Source: Chloroflexota bacterium (GTDB lineage: Bacteria; Chloroflexota; Dehalococcoidia; SM23-28-2; HRBIN24). Taken from it: DNA of 19,861 nucleotides. Both the position numbers and the translations under genes were made by a program. This document shows positions 7,563 through 14,107 of this stretch, piece after piece. The notes under the pieces are model-generated. The model made no database searches. It worked only from the letters and a program-made list of their open reading frames with translations, and was not told where the DNA came from. The first letter of the stretch is position 1. The number at the start of each line of letters is the position of its first letter. Location: contig JAUQPQ010000023.1 of assembly GCA_030550295.1 (NCBI GenBank), positions 1 to 19,861 of the forward strand, given 5' to 3'.

Positions 7563-7811
7563 TCAGCTACCGGCGGCCCTTAAGCGCTGACGAAGGGTAT
7601 CGACCGTGAGGGGCGAGAGGACGACGTGGCCACTGCGCAGAACAAGCACCGACCGCGTACGCCTGCCTAAGGTAAGGTCCAGCACTATCCCCCCTTGACG
7701 CCGCATCGCCCTTACCATGCGCTGGACGGCCACGTCGGAGAAGGAGTGGCAGTCTTGCAGGCGGCCCGCATCTACGTAGTTACGCAGGCCTATGTGGACT
7801 AGCCTAACCAC
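7563..7811 (-). CDS. Second RemA/DUF370-family protein (divergent tandem paralogue)
   Basis: 82 aa from GTG 7811. It aligns along its whole length with the RemA-like protein encoded just upstream: LVHIGLRNYV, VQRMVRAMRRQGG, LDLTLGRRTRSVLVLRSGHVVLSPLT. The GRRT[KR]SV core and the QRMVR helix are kept. It diverges in the segment after NYV, where the other copy has VVPTSAPIQR and this has CHSFSDVAVQR. RemA proteins are small ring-forming DNA-binding regulators in B. subtilis; the role of this copy is unknown. GTG 7811 is chosen because GAGG lies 5 nt upstream and it gives the same N-terminal length as the first copy; GTG 7817 is also possible. The gene overlaps the end of the first remA by 8 nt and is followed after 1 nt by gmk. 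Confidence 0.85.
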   Translation of the reverse strand: MVRLVHIGLRNYVDAGRLQDCHSFSDVAVQRMVRAMRRQGGIVLDLTLGRRTRSVLVLRSGHVVLSPLTVDTLRQRLRAAGS

Positions 7812-8097
7812 GGCCACCTCGCCGTCTCCGCCCTTGGCTGCCCTCTTCTCCCGCCGGCGCAGCTGCCCTCGTAGCCCGTCCGTAGATGGCCTCAGGGGTA
7901 ATGGCCGTTAGCACTATAGAGCCATCGTCCATGAAGATGACGGACTTGGTGCGGCGGCCCTGGGTCATATCGCGCACGACGCCCTTCTTCTTCCCTTCCC
8001 GCACCATCCTTTGGATGGGGGCAGAGGTGGGAACTACCACTGCCACCACCCGGTCTAGGGCCACGTAGTTGCCAAAACCTACGTGCACCAGCTCCAT
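7804..8097 (-). CDS. remA: RemA-like DUF370 DNA-binding regulator
   Basis: 97 aa. The first 73 residues match RemA/DUF370: LVHVGFGNYVALDRVVAVV, SAPIQRMVREGKKKG, DMTQGRRTKSVIFMDDGS, IVLTAITPEAI. In B. subtilis RemA activates matrix and osmoprotection genes and binds DNA through conserved arginines (family knowledge); the targets here are unknown. Residues 74-97 form a low-complexity tail rich in Ala, Gly and Arg ending in QGRRRRGGRG, longer than the usual short C-terminus. ATG at 8097 has a strong site (AGGGGGGAT). It lies 33 nt after aroA and overlaps the second remA-like gene, so the tyrA-aroA-remA-remA2-gmk genes may form one transcript. Confidence 0.92.
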   Translation of the reverse strand: MELVHVGFGNYVALDRVVAVVVPTSAPIQRMVREGKKKGVVRDMTQGRRTKSVIFMDDGSIVLTAITPEAIYGRATRAAAPAGEEGSQGRRRRGGRG

Positions 8098-8130
8098 AAC
8101 TATCCCCCCTTTTTGGCCTCCAAAAACCCC

Positions 8131-9417
8131 TTAGGAGCTGAGGCCGTTCAAATCCCTCCAAAAATTAGGATATGATACATCAGCTACACGGGGATTGCGA
8201 ATTACCGAATCACCCTGGCAGGCCAGACCTGCTACGGCCAAGGCCATAGCCAACCGATGGTCGCCATGAGTGTCTAGTACAGCGCCCCTTAATGGCTTTC
8301 CCCCCTCAATGATGAGTCCATCTGGCAGCTCCTCCACTTGGGCCCCCAAACGACGCAGTTCGCGGGCCATTGCCCGTAGACGGTCGCTCTCCTTCATGCG
8401 CAACTCTTGAGCGTCCCGGATAACCGTCTTGCCATGGGCGAAGCAGGCCGCCACTGCCAGTAGAGGCACCTCGTCCACTAGTCGGGGTATCAAACTTCCG
8501 CCCACCTCCACCCCCTGTAAAGATGAGGTGGTGGCCGTGATGTCAGCAACGGGCTCTTGGGCCCATTCCCGTACGTTGTCCACCTGAATCTGGGCCCCCA
8601 TCTGTCGGAAGACGTCTAGGAGGCCGGTACGGGTGGGATTGATCCCCACCCCTTCTACCCTCACCTGAGCATCGGGGTGGATAAGGGCTGCCACCAAAAA
8701 ATAGGCCGCGCTGGAGAAGTCTCCGGGCACCCTCATGCGGAGGGGACGAAGAGAAGGGACGGGTGCCACCTTTACTCCCCCCTCGAAACGCCAGATGGCC
8801 GCCCCCATCTCCTCCAGGAGACGCTCCGTATGGTCACGTGAGGGGGCAGGTTCCCATACGGTGGTCTCTCCCTGGGCGTAGAGTCCCGCTAAGAGGAGGG
8901 CCGATTTCACCTGGGCCGAGGCCACTGGCAGCCGATACTCTATACCCCGTAGCTGGCCTCCCCAGATGGCGATGGGGGCCTGGGTACCGTTGCCCCGGGC
9001 CCATACCTGGGCACCCATACGCCGCAGTGGCTCCACTACCCTGCCCATAGGCCTCCGCCTAAGGGACTTGTCACCAGTTAGAACGGATAGGAAGGGTTGG
9101 CCAGCTAACAGGCCGGCAAGGAGGCGCATGGTGGTGCCTGAGTTGCGACAGTCCAAGACCTGGGTAGGCTCTTGTAGCCCTTTAAGCCCCCGGCCTTCGA
9201 TAAGGAGGGTAGAGTCCCCTTGCCACCACCATTTCACGCCTAGCAAGCGTAGACATCGCAGCGTCGCCAGGGAGTCTAGCCCTCTCTGAAAGTTCTCTAC
9301 CTGCGAGGCCCCTTGGGCGATAGCAGCCAATATAGCGGCGCGATGGCATATGGACTTGTCCCCCGGGGGTAAGACGGTTCCCTGGAGGCGACGCGGTGGA
9401 CGCACTACCTGGGCCAT
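8131..9417 (-). CDS. aroA: 3-phosphoshikimate 1-carboxyvinyltransferase (EPSP synthase)
   Basis: 428 aa, normal length. It joins phosphoshikimate and PEP, the sixth shikimate step. Motifs are LPPGDKSICHRA (16-27), DCRNSGTTMRLLAG (89-102), SAQVKSALLLAGL (167-179), PSRDHTERLLEEMG (192-205), GDFSSAAYF (232-240), DEVPLLAVAA (315-324), RMKESDRLR (340-348) and THGDHRLAM (383-391). The first residue of the usual GNSGTT/GNAGTA PEP loop is Arg91 here instead of Gly; the codon is CGC. ATG 9417 is preferred: the extended frame would need a TTG at 9450 lying deep inside tyrA, and MAQVV follows the tyrA TGA by 1 nt. Coupled translation with tyrA is likely. Confidence 0.96.
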   Translation of the reverse strand: MAQVVRPPRRLQGTVLPPGDKSICHRAAILAAIAQGASQVENFQRGLDSLATLRCLRLLGVKWWWQGDSTLLIEGRGLKGLQEPTQVLDCRNSGTTMRLLAGLLAGQPFLSVLTGDKSLRRRPMGRVVEPLRRMGAQVWARGNGTQAPIAIWGGQLRGIEYRLPVASAQVKSALLLAGLYAQGETTVWEPAPSRDHTERLLEEMGAAIWRFEGGVKVAPVPSLRPLRMRVPGDFSSAAYFLVAALIHPDAQVRVEGVGINPTRTGLLDVFRQMGAQIQVDNVREWAQEPVADITATTSSLQGVEVGGSLIPRLVDEVPLLAVAACFAHGKTVIRDAQELRMKESDRLRAMARELRRLGAQVEELPDGLIIEGGKPLRGAVLDTHGDHRLAMALAVAGLACQGDSVIRNPRVADVSYPNFWRDLNGLSS

Positions 9418-9418
9418 T

Positions 9419-10519
9419 TCACTTACCGCCCTCCCCTTCCTTCTGTTCAAAGCGGAAGCGAAGATCCTCTTCTAGCCGCTGGACGAAGAGGCGCGCCAAG
9501 ACCTCTTCGCGAGCGCTTCTCTCTTTGAGTGTCTGGCCCATCATCTCTCCAAGCCTTTGCATGCGTTCTCGCACCGCCCGCCCTAAGAGAAAATCGGCCA
9601 AAGTATCCTTGAAACTCGGCCACTGGAGATCGACACCGCCGCGGCAAGTAATCTCCTGCTTCAGCCAGTTATCTCGCTCCCTCTGGATAATGGCGAACAG
9701 CTTAAATAGCTCTTCCCCTCCATCGGCCACCAGGTGGCGGAGGTGAGAGATCTCCCCCTGCAGCCGCTCCAGCCAATGAAGGATAGCCTGCCGATTGGTA
9801 AGGCAGATGTCATGACTCATGTGGGGATCACCAGAGGCTAGGCGCGTTACATCCCTAAAGCCGGAGGAGGCCAAGGGGGCCATGTCCGCCCATGCTTGGC
9901 TCTGCCAGGCCATGCGAAATACAGCTACAGAAGCCAGTAAAGGGATGTGGCTCACCGCCGCCACATAGACATCATGTTCCACAGGATCGAGAAAGACAGG
10001 GCGAGCTCCCACCGTTTGGGCCATGGACATTACCACCCCAACAGCTGTGGGGTCGCAGTCGGGGTCGGGACATATGCAATAGGCGCGCTCGCGGAATAGT
10101 CCCGCTTCGGCATGTTCTATCCCCTGCAGCTCTTTGCCAGCCATGGGGTGTCCTCCCACAAAGTTGACGGAAGGGGGTAGCAGCCTCTTGGCCCAATCCA
10201 TCACCATGGCCTTAGTGCTGGCCGTGTCGGTGACCACAACGTCTTCCCTCAGATATGGGGCAGCCGCTTCCAACACTTCGGGTATAGCGGTGATGGGGGT
10301 GGCCACCACTACCAAACCGGCCCCTTGCACCGCCTCTTCTACCGATGACGCTTCCTTGTCCACTGCCCCCAATCGCCGTGCCTTAGCCCTTACCCCCGGC
10401 TCCTTGTCGTAGCCTACTACCTCTATCTCCCCTAATCTGGCACCGCGCAGGGCAAGCCCTAAAGAGCCCCCTATAAGCCCTAAGCCGATGATGGCTACCT
10501 TATGCTTCTTTTTGCCCAT
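9419..10519 (-). CDS. tyrA: Prephenate dehydrogenase
   Basis: 366 aa from ATG 10519 (GTG 10528 would add three residues but has no visible ribosome-binding site). It oxidatively decarboxylates prephenate to 4-hydroxyphenylpyruvate, the tyrosine branch. The Rossmann motif GLGLIGGSLG is near residue 12; VVVATPITAIPEVL and DTASTKAMV follow; the substrate-site segments GGHPMAGKELQG (about 122-133) and SHIPLLAS (about 190-197) carry the conserved histidines. The usual catalytic core ends near residue 290. The last 75 or so residues are a charged, apparently helical extension without a recognisable ACT domain. It precedes aroA by 1 nt. Arogenate specificity cannot be excluded from sequence. Confidence 0.93.
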   Translation of the reverse strand: MGKKKHKVAIIGLGLIGGSLGLALRGARLGEIEVVGYDKEPGVRAKARRLGAVDKEASSVEEAVQGAGLVVVATPITAIPEVLEAAAPYLREDVVVTDTASTKAMVMDWAKRLLPPSVNFVGGHPMAGKELQGIEHAEAGLFRERAYCICPDPDCDPTAVGVVMSMAQTVGARPVFLDPVEHDVYVAAVSHIPLLASVAVFRMAWQSQAWADMAPLASSGFRDVTRLASGDPHMSHDICLTNRQAILHWLERLQGEISHLRHLVADGGEELFKLFAIIQRERDNWLKQEITCRGGVDLQWPSFKDTLADFLLGRAVRERMQRLGEMMGQTLKERSAREEVLARLFVQRLEEDLRFRFEQKEGEGGK

Positions 10520-10528
10520 GTCACCCAC

Positions 10529-10650
10529 GAGATTAGCACTAAATGCCCATTCTCTGCAAAAGAGACAAGAAGAAGACCAACTTCAGCCCAGTTCTTGCGT
10601 CAGCGAAGGAGACGAAATGGGGACGGCCCCACGCCCCAGAGACGAAATGC
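10529..10650. other. Intergenic region with an 11-bp direct repeat
   Basis: This 122-nt gap separates the M50 protease gene from tyrA. It holds two exact copies of GAGACGAAATG (10609-10619 and 10639-10649) spaced 30 bp apart, with a GC-rich segment containing a small GGGG/CCCC hairpin between them. On the minus strand a weak promoter candidate for tyrA is TTGCAG (10559-10554), 18 nt, TAATCT (10535-10530). It would give a leader of only a few nucleotides. No poly-T terminator follows the protease gene. Confidence 0.35.
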
Positions 10651-11391
10651 TTAAGGGAAGACATCCACATCTATGCCGGTGAAGACGCGGGCCAAGAAGT
10701 TAATGACGGGACGCATCACGGCGAACAGGGGCCCGAACCTTCCCCCCGTCAGGAAGGGAAGGACCAACAGCAGAAATAGGATAGGCATGCCATAGCGGAG
10801 CTGGAAGTGAACGTATGTCCTTGCTGCCTTCTCCGTCAGAAATATGGGCACTACCCTGTGGCCATCCAGAGGGAATAGAGGGATCAAGTTGAAGACACCC
10901 AGGATGATGCTTACCAGGGCGATAGTGCTGAGGAAAAGGCCTAAGTGCTCAGAGAGGCTCCATGAGCCTAGCACAAAGCGGCGCACTGCCTCGGCGTCGA
11001 AGGCGGGCAGCCACGGTACCCAGCCGAACTTAAGGGGTAGGCCTACCAGCCCTGCCACTAAGAAATTGGAGAGGGGACCTGCCGCCGCCACCATGGCCAT
11101 ACCTGGCCGCTCCCCGTTACGTAGTTGGTGCCCGTTGACAGGCACGGGCTTCCCCCAGCCGAAACCCACCAAAAAGAGCAGCAGGGTCCCAGCTGGGTCC
11201 AGGTGGGCCAAGGGGTTGAGAGAGACCCTCCCCGCTAAGCGCGGGGTGGGATCGCCCAGGGCATCGGCCACGTAAGCGTGAGAGAACTCATGGAAGGCGA
11301 TCCCTACCAAGAGGGCAACCACCACTGCCCCAAAGAAGACCAAGAAAGCCAACGGATCTATCCGCAGCAGGTCAGCATAAATAAAGATCAA
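10651..11391 (-). CDS. Site-2 protease family (M50) membrane metalloprotease
   Basis: 246 aa with about five to six hydrophobic segments. The zinc motif is HEFSH (34-38) within the first membrane segment, followed by AYVADALGDPTPR and GRVSLNPLAHLDP. The third ligand motif is NLIPLFPLDG (168-177, Asp176), and AAAGPLSN (102-109) is conserved in this subgroup. It resembles the short, PDZ-free M50 proteins (YwhC/Rip-like class) that cut membrane-embedded substrates; the substrate here is unknown. The start is TTG 11391, placed correctly for the family N-terminus, with TAAGAGG just upstream. It is transcribed away from modA and is separated from tyrA by 122 nt. Confidence 0.92.
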   Translation of the reverse strand: MIFIYADLLRIDPLAFLVFFGAVVVALLVGIAFHEFSHAYVADALGDPTPRLAGRVSLNPLAHLDPAGTLLLFLVGFGWGKPVPVNGHQLRNGERPGMAMVAAAGPLSNFLVAGLVGLPLKFGWVPWLPAFDAEAVRRFVLGSWSLSEHLGLFLSTIALVSIILGVFNLIPLFPLDGHRVVPIFLTEKAARTYVHFQLRYGMPILFLLLVLPFLTGGRFGPLFAVMRPVINFLARVFTGIDVDVFP

Positions 11392-11418
11392 GGCCTCTTA
11401 CGCAAACCCCTCAATGCT

Positions 11419-11505
11419 ATGATATCAGCTCAGGCCCTACCTTTATACCATTTGCTGTTTGCTTGCGTGGGGTGTTGGAAGCGGCCTATTCTAGGCTTGG
11501 GACAT
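11419..11505. other. Divergent intergenic region between the M50 protease and modA, with possible promoters
   Basis: The whole gap is 11392-11505. For modA, TTGCGT (11463-11468), 18 nt, TATTCT (11487-11492) is a moderate promoter candidate that would give a very short leader. On the minus strand TATCAT (11424-11419) is a good -10 for the protease gene, but no convincing -35 lies upstream of it. It overlaps the 8-bp palindrome TGATATCA (11420-11427). No clear ModE-type operator is seen. Confidence 0.3.
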
Positions 11506-12264
11506 ATGCTCGTTCGTTGGACATTAGTCGCCCTCACTGCGATCACCGTCATTCTCGGCACATGTGGCCACCAGCAACATACCCTCCTAGTAGCTGCCGC
11601 TGCTGACTTGCGGTTCGCCGCCCTGGATTTAGTAGCGGCCTTTGAAGAGGAGTGCCAGTGTCAGGTGAACACCATCTTCGCCTCATCAGGGACCCTTAAC
11701 GCCCAAATTAGAGGGGGGTTACGGGCCGACGTTCTTCTTTCCGCCCACCGCTCTAATGTAGACCAGCTGCGGGAAGAGGGCCTCGTCATCCCGGAGACGA
11801 TTCGGATATACGCCTTGGGTCTCCTTGCTTTGGCCACCCCTGCATCAAGCCCTCTTGAGGCCCACACCGTCCAAGATCTGGCAGATAGCCGGTTCCGGCG
11901 GATAGCCATCGCCAACCCCCAACATGCCCCATATGGTCAGGTAGCCCAGGAGCTGCTTATCGCTGCCGGCCTCTGGACCTCCGTGCAGCCCCGCTTGGTA
12001 ATAGCTGATAACGTCGCCCAGGTCTTTCAGTGGGTGGAGGAAGGACAAGTCGATGCCGCACTTATATCCGTCTCCTTAGCCATCGTTTCTGCCAAGGTCA
12101 AATGGGTTTTGGTGGAGCCGGAGCTGTACGAGCCTTTACCCCAAGCAGGGGCGGTCCTCTCTAGGGCCCCCTCTCCCCAGCTAGCGCGGCAGTTCCTTGA
12201 CCTTGTCACTGGGCCAAGGGGAAGGGAAATTCTAGCTCGGTACGGTTTCATCCTACCATCGTAG
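11506..12264 (+). CDS. modA: Molybdate ABC transporter substrate-binding protein
   Basis: 252 aa from ATG 11506, typical for ModA. It captures molybdate (possibly tungstate) outside the membrane and delivers it to ModBC. The N-terminus is a signal sequence (RWTLVALTAITVILGTC). LGTC at 17-20 is an imperfect lipobox, so it may be a lipoprotein anchored at Cys20. After it come AAAADLRFA (30-38), SSGTLNAQI (60-68), ANPQHAPYGQVA (136-147) and DNVAQVFQWVEEGQVDAAL (168-186), all ModA hallmarks around the oxyanion pocket. The frame is open further upstream to 11278, but that stretch lies opposite the M50 gene and lacks family similarity, so the ATG before the signal peptide is used. modB follows after 11 nt. 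Confidence 0.94.
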   Translation: MLVRWTLVALTAITVILGTCGHQQHTLLVAAAADLRFAALDLVAAFEEECQCQVNTIFASSGTLNAQIRGGLRADVLLSAHRSNVDQLREEGLVIPETIRIYALGLLALATPASSPLEAHTVQDLADSRFRRIAIANPQHAPYGQVAQELLIAAGLWTSVQPRLVIADNVAQVFQWVEEGQVDAALISVSLAIVSAKVKWVLVEPELYEPLPQAGAVLSRAPSPQLARQFLDLVTGPRGREILARYGFILPS

Positions 12265-12275
12265 GAGGCAAGGGG

Positions 12276-12941
12276 TTGGGCGGTATTGACCTAGCCGATG
12301 TACGCGTGAGCTTTCAGGTGGCAGCAACTGCTACCTTGGTCAGTATCATCATAGGCATTCCATTAGCCTGGGCCTTAGCCAGGATCAATTTCCCTGGCAA
12401 GGCCCTTGCCACTTCCCTAGCAGTCGTCCCTCTGGCGTTGCCCCCCACGGTAGTGGGGTATTATCTGCTCCGGATCCTAGGCCACAACGGGCCTATCGGT
12501 CAGATGTTAGAGCGGCTAGGTTGGGAGATAGTGTTCACATGGCAGGGGGCAGCGATAGCAGCTGCAGTGGTAGCCTGTCCCCTCGTCATAATCACTGCTC
12601 AAGCGGGCTTTGCGCAGGTGGATATGGAACTGGAAAGGGTTGCCGCTACACTAGGCCGTTTCCCCTTGTCCATCTTTCGCACTGTTACCCTCCCATTGGC
12701 CATGCGCAGTATCGCCGCCGGCATCGTTCTCGCCTTCGCCCGGGCGATGGGGGAATTTGGGGCAACCCTAATGGTGGCAGGGGCCATACCTGGTAAGACC
12801 CGTACCATGTCCATAGCGGTGTACGAACTGGTCCAGGCGGGTGAGTCAGCCAAGGCTAACGCTACTGCCCTAGCCCTTCTGGGGATATCCCTGGCAAGCA
12901 TCGCCCTTTTCATATCCCTTACCAGCTTCACGAGACGCTGA
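12276..12941 (+). CDS. modB: Molybdate ABC transporter permease
   Basis: 221 aa with five or so membrane segments (about 14-36, 45-66, 90-112, 145-168 and 197-218). The cytoplasmic EAA loop is ELERVAATLGRF (118-129) followed by TLPLAM, which contacts ModC. VPLALPPTVVGYYLL (51-65) and GEFGATLMVAG (159-169) are typical of ModB. It forms the membrane channel of the molybdate importer. The start is TTG at 12276, preceded by AGGAGG with a 7-nt spacing; the modA stop TAG overlaps this ribosome-binding site. modC starts 1 nt after its stop. Confidence 0.95.
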   Translation: MGGIDLADVRVSFQVAATATLVSIIIGIPLAWALARINFPGKALATSLAVVPLALPPTVVGYYLLRILGHNGPIGQMLERLGWEIVFTWQGAAIAAAVVACPLVIITAQAGFAQVDMELERVAATLGRFPLSIFRTVTLPLAMRSIAAGIVLAFARAMGEFGATLMVAGAIPGKTRTMSIAVYELVQAGESAKANATALALLGISLASIALFISLTSFTRR

Positions 12942-12942
12942 A

Positions 12943-14040
12943 ATGACCCTTGGCCTAGAGGCCCAAATCTTCTTGCACCTTGGCAGCTTCCAGCTAAAGG
13001 CCCACTTACAGGTGGGAAACGAGTTAGCTACGCTGTTCGGCCCTTCTGGGGCAGGGAAGAGCCTTACCCTGCGGGCCATAGCGGGCCTGGTACGGCCCCA
13101 TGCTGGACGCATTGTCCTTGGCTCGCATGTCCTCTTCGATAGCCAGAAGGGGATCAACATACCCCCACAAAGGCGTCAGGTAGGCTATGTGCCCCAAGGA
13201 TATGCCCTCTTCCCCCATTTGACGGTGGAAGAGAACATCATGTATCCCCTCCACCACCTGCCCAGGGCAGAGCGTAGAAAGCAGGCAGCAGCCTTAATGG
13301 AGATGACAGGGCTGCGTGGTCTGGAAAAGCGCAAGCCCCACCAGCTCTCGGGAGGGCAACAACAGAGGGTAGCGCTGGCCCGCGCCCTAGCCGCCAAGCC
13401 CCGTATCCTCCTGCTAGACGAGCCCTTCAGCGCCCTAGACCGAGCCCTGCGTCAAGAGCTGGGGCAGGAGATCTACCGCCTCCAGCGCCAATGGGACATC
13501 CCCGTCATCATGGTAACCCACGACTTTAGCGATGCCTTCGGCCTCTCCCAACGGGTGATAGTGATGGAGCAGGGAGAGGTGTTGCAGGAAGGAAGCCGCG
13601 AAGAGGTGTTCTATCAGCCCCGAAATAGACGGGTAGCCCAGATGGTCGCCATGGGTAATATATGGCCCGCCTTGGTGGAGGAGGTCGCTGCCGACTTCGT
13701 CTACTTACGCTGGCACAGCCATCGACTCCAGGCCAATGCGCCCAAGGACACACACCTGAAGCCGGGACAGAAGGTCGATGCATGTGTCAGACCTGTCCAC
13801 GTCATGATCCGCCGCCCTGAAGACGAATTCTACAGCCGACCCAATCTCCTCAAAGGCTACATCATCAGCGAGGCGATGGACATAGACTCCTATACCCTCA
13901 TCGTGGCCTTAGAGGGAGGGGGAGAGGTGCTAGTCCAGCTCCACAGCCACGCCTACTTCCGCCTGGGGCTCCCACACCGCAAAGAGATCGAAATTTCCAT
14001 ATATCCCCACCATATCCACATCATTCCCTACGAGCCATAA
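12943..14040 (+). CDS. modC: Molybdate ABC transporter ATP-binding protein
   Basis: 365 aa. The ATPase domain has Walker A FGPSGAGKS (32-40), Q-loop VPQGYALFPHLTV (83-95), signature LSGGQQQR (135-142), Walker B ILLLDEP (155-161) and switch His193. The C-terminal 125 residues form a TOBE-type domain (GNIWPALVEEV through VDACVRPVHVMIRRPED), where ModC proteins bind oxyanion and regulate transport. It energises ModB. Close relatives include tungstate, sulfate and polyamine ATPases; the modAB context settles the call. ATG 12943 lies 1 nt after the modB stop. No terminator is evident after it. Confidence 0.94.
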   Translation: MTLGLEAQIFLHLGSFQLKAHLQVGNELATLFGPSGAGKSLTLRAIAGLVRPHAGRIVLGSHVLFDSQKGINIPPQRRQVGYVPQGYALFPHLTVEENIMYPLHHLPRAERRKQAAALMEMTGLRGLEKRKPHQLSGGQQQRVALARALAAKPRILLLDEPFSALDRALRQELGQEIYRLQRQWDIPVIMVTHDFSDAFGLSQRVIVMEQGEVLQEGSREEVFYQPRNRRVAQMVAMGNIWPALVEEVAADFVYLRWHSHRLQANAPKDTHLKPGQKVDACVRPVHVMIRRPEDEFYSRPNLLKGYIISEAMDIDSYTLIVALEGGGEVLVQLHSHAYFRLGLPHRKEIEISIYPHHIHIIPYEP

Positions 14041-14046
14041 AGGCAA

Positions 14047-14075
14047 TTTATGTAGAGTAACGCTTAAGTTAAAAT
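14047..14075 (+). promoter_or_regulatory. Candidate uvrA promoter
   Basis: TTTATG (14047-14052), a 17-nt spacer and TAAAAT (14070-14075) lie in an AT-rich pocket right after modC. This is the most AT-rich stretch in the neighbourhood. The -35 is weak and the -10 good. No recognisable LexA operator is seen around it. Confidence 0.45.
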
Positions 14076-14107
14076 AAAAGGATAGGCCCAGTGGAGGTGA
14101 CACGTTC

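Noticed and set aside
9462..9600. Chorismate mutase (AroQ-like) domain at the C-terminus of TyrA
   Set aside because: A loose match to the arginine/REEVL spacing is visible, but the conserved ID-x-x-D start and the lysine of AroQ are missing. It is left as an unassigned extension.
10617..10682. Short plus-strand ORF with an AGGAG-like site before ATG
   Set aside because: It has 21 codons, runs into the antisense of the protease gene and has no recognisable product. The site is part of the direct repeat.
11420..11427. TGATATCA palindrome as a ModE or other operator for modA
   Set aside because: Eight bases only; it does not resemble the known ModE site and may just be the -10 region of the divergent gene.
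11278..11505. Upstream extension of the modA reading frame (76 extra codons)
   Set aside because: It lies partly opposite the M50 protease gene, has no ModA similarity and precedes the signal peptide. The ATG at 11506 gives a normal secreted ModA.
14041..14107. LexA/SOS operator upstream of uvrA
   Set aside because: No GAAC-N4-GTTC or CTGT-N8-ACAG pattern found in the gap.
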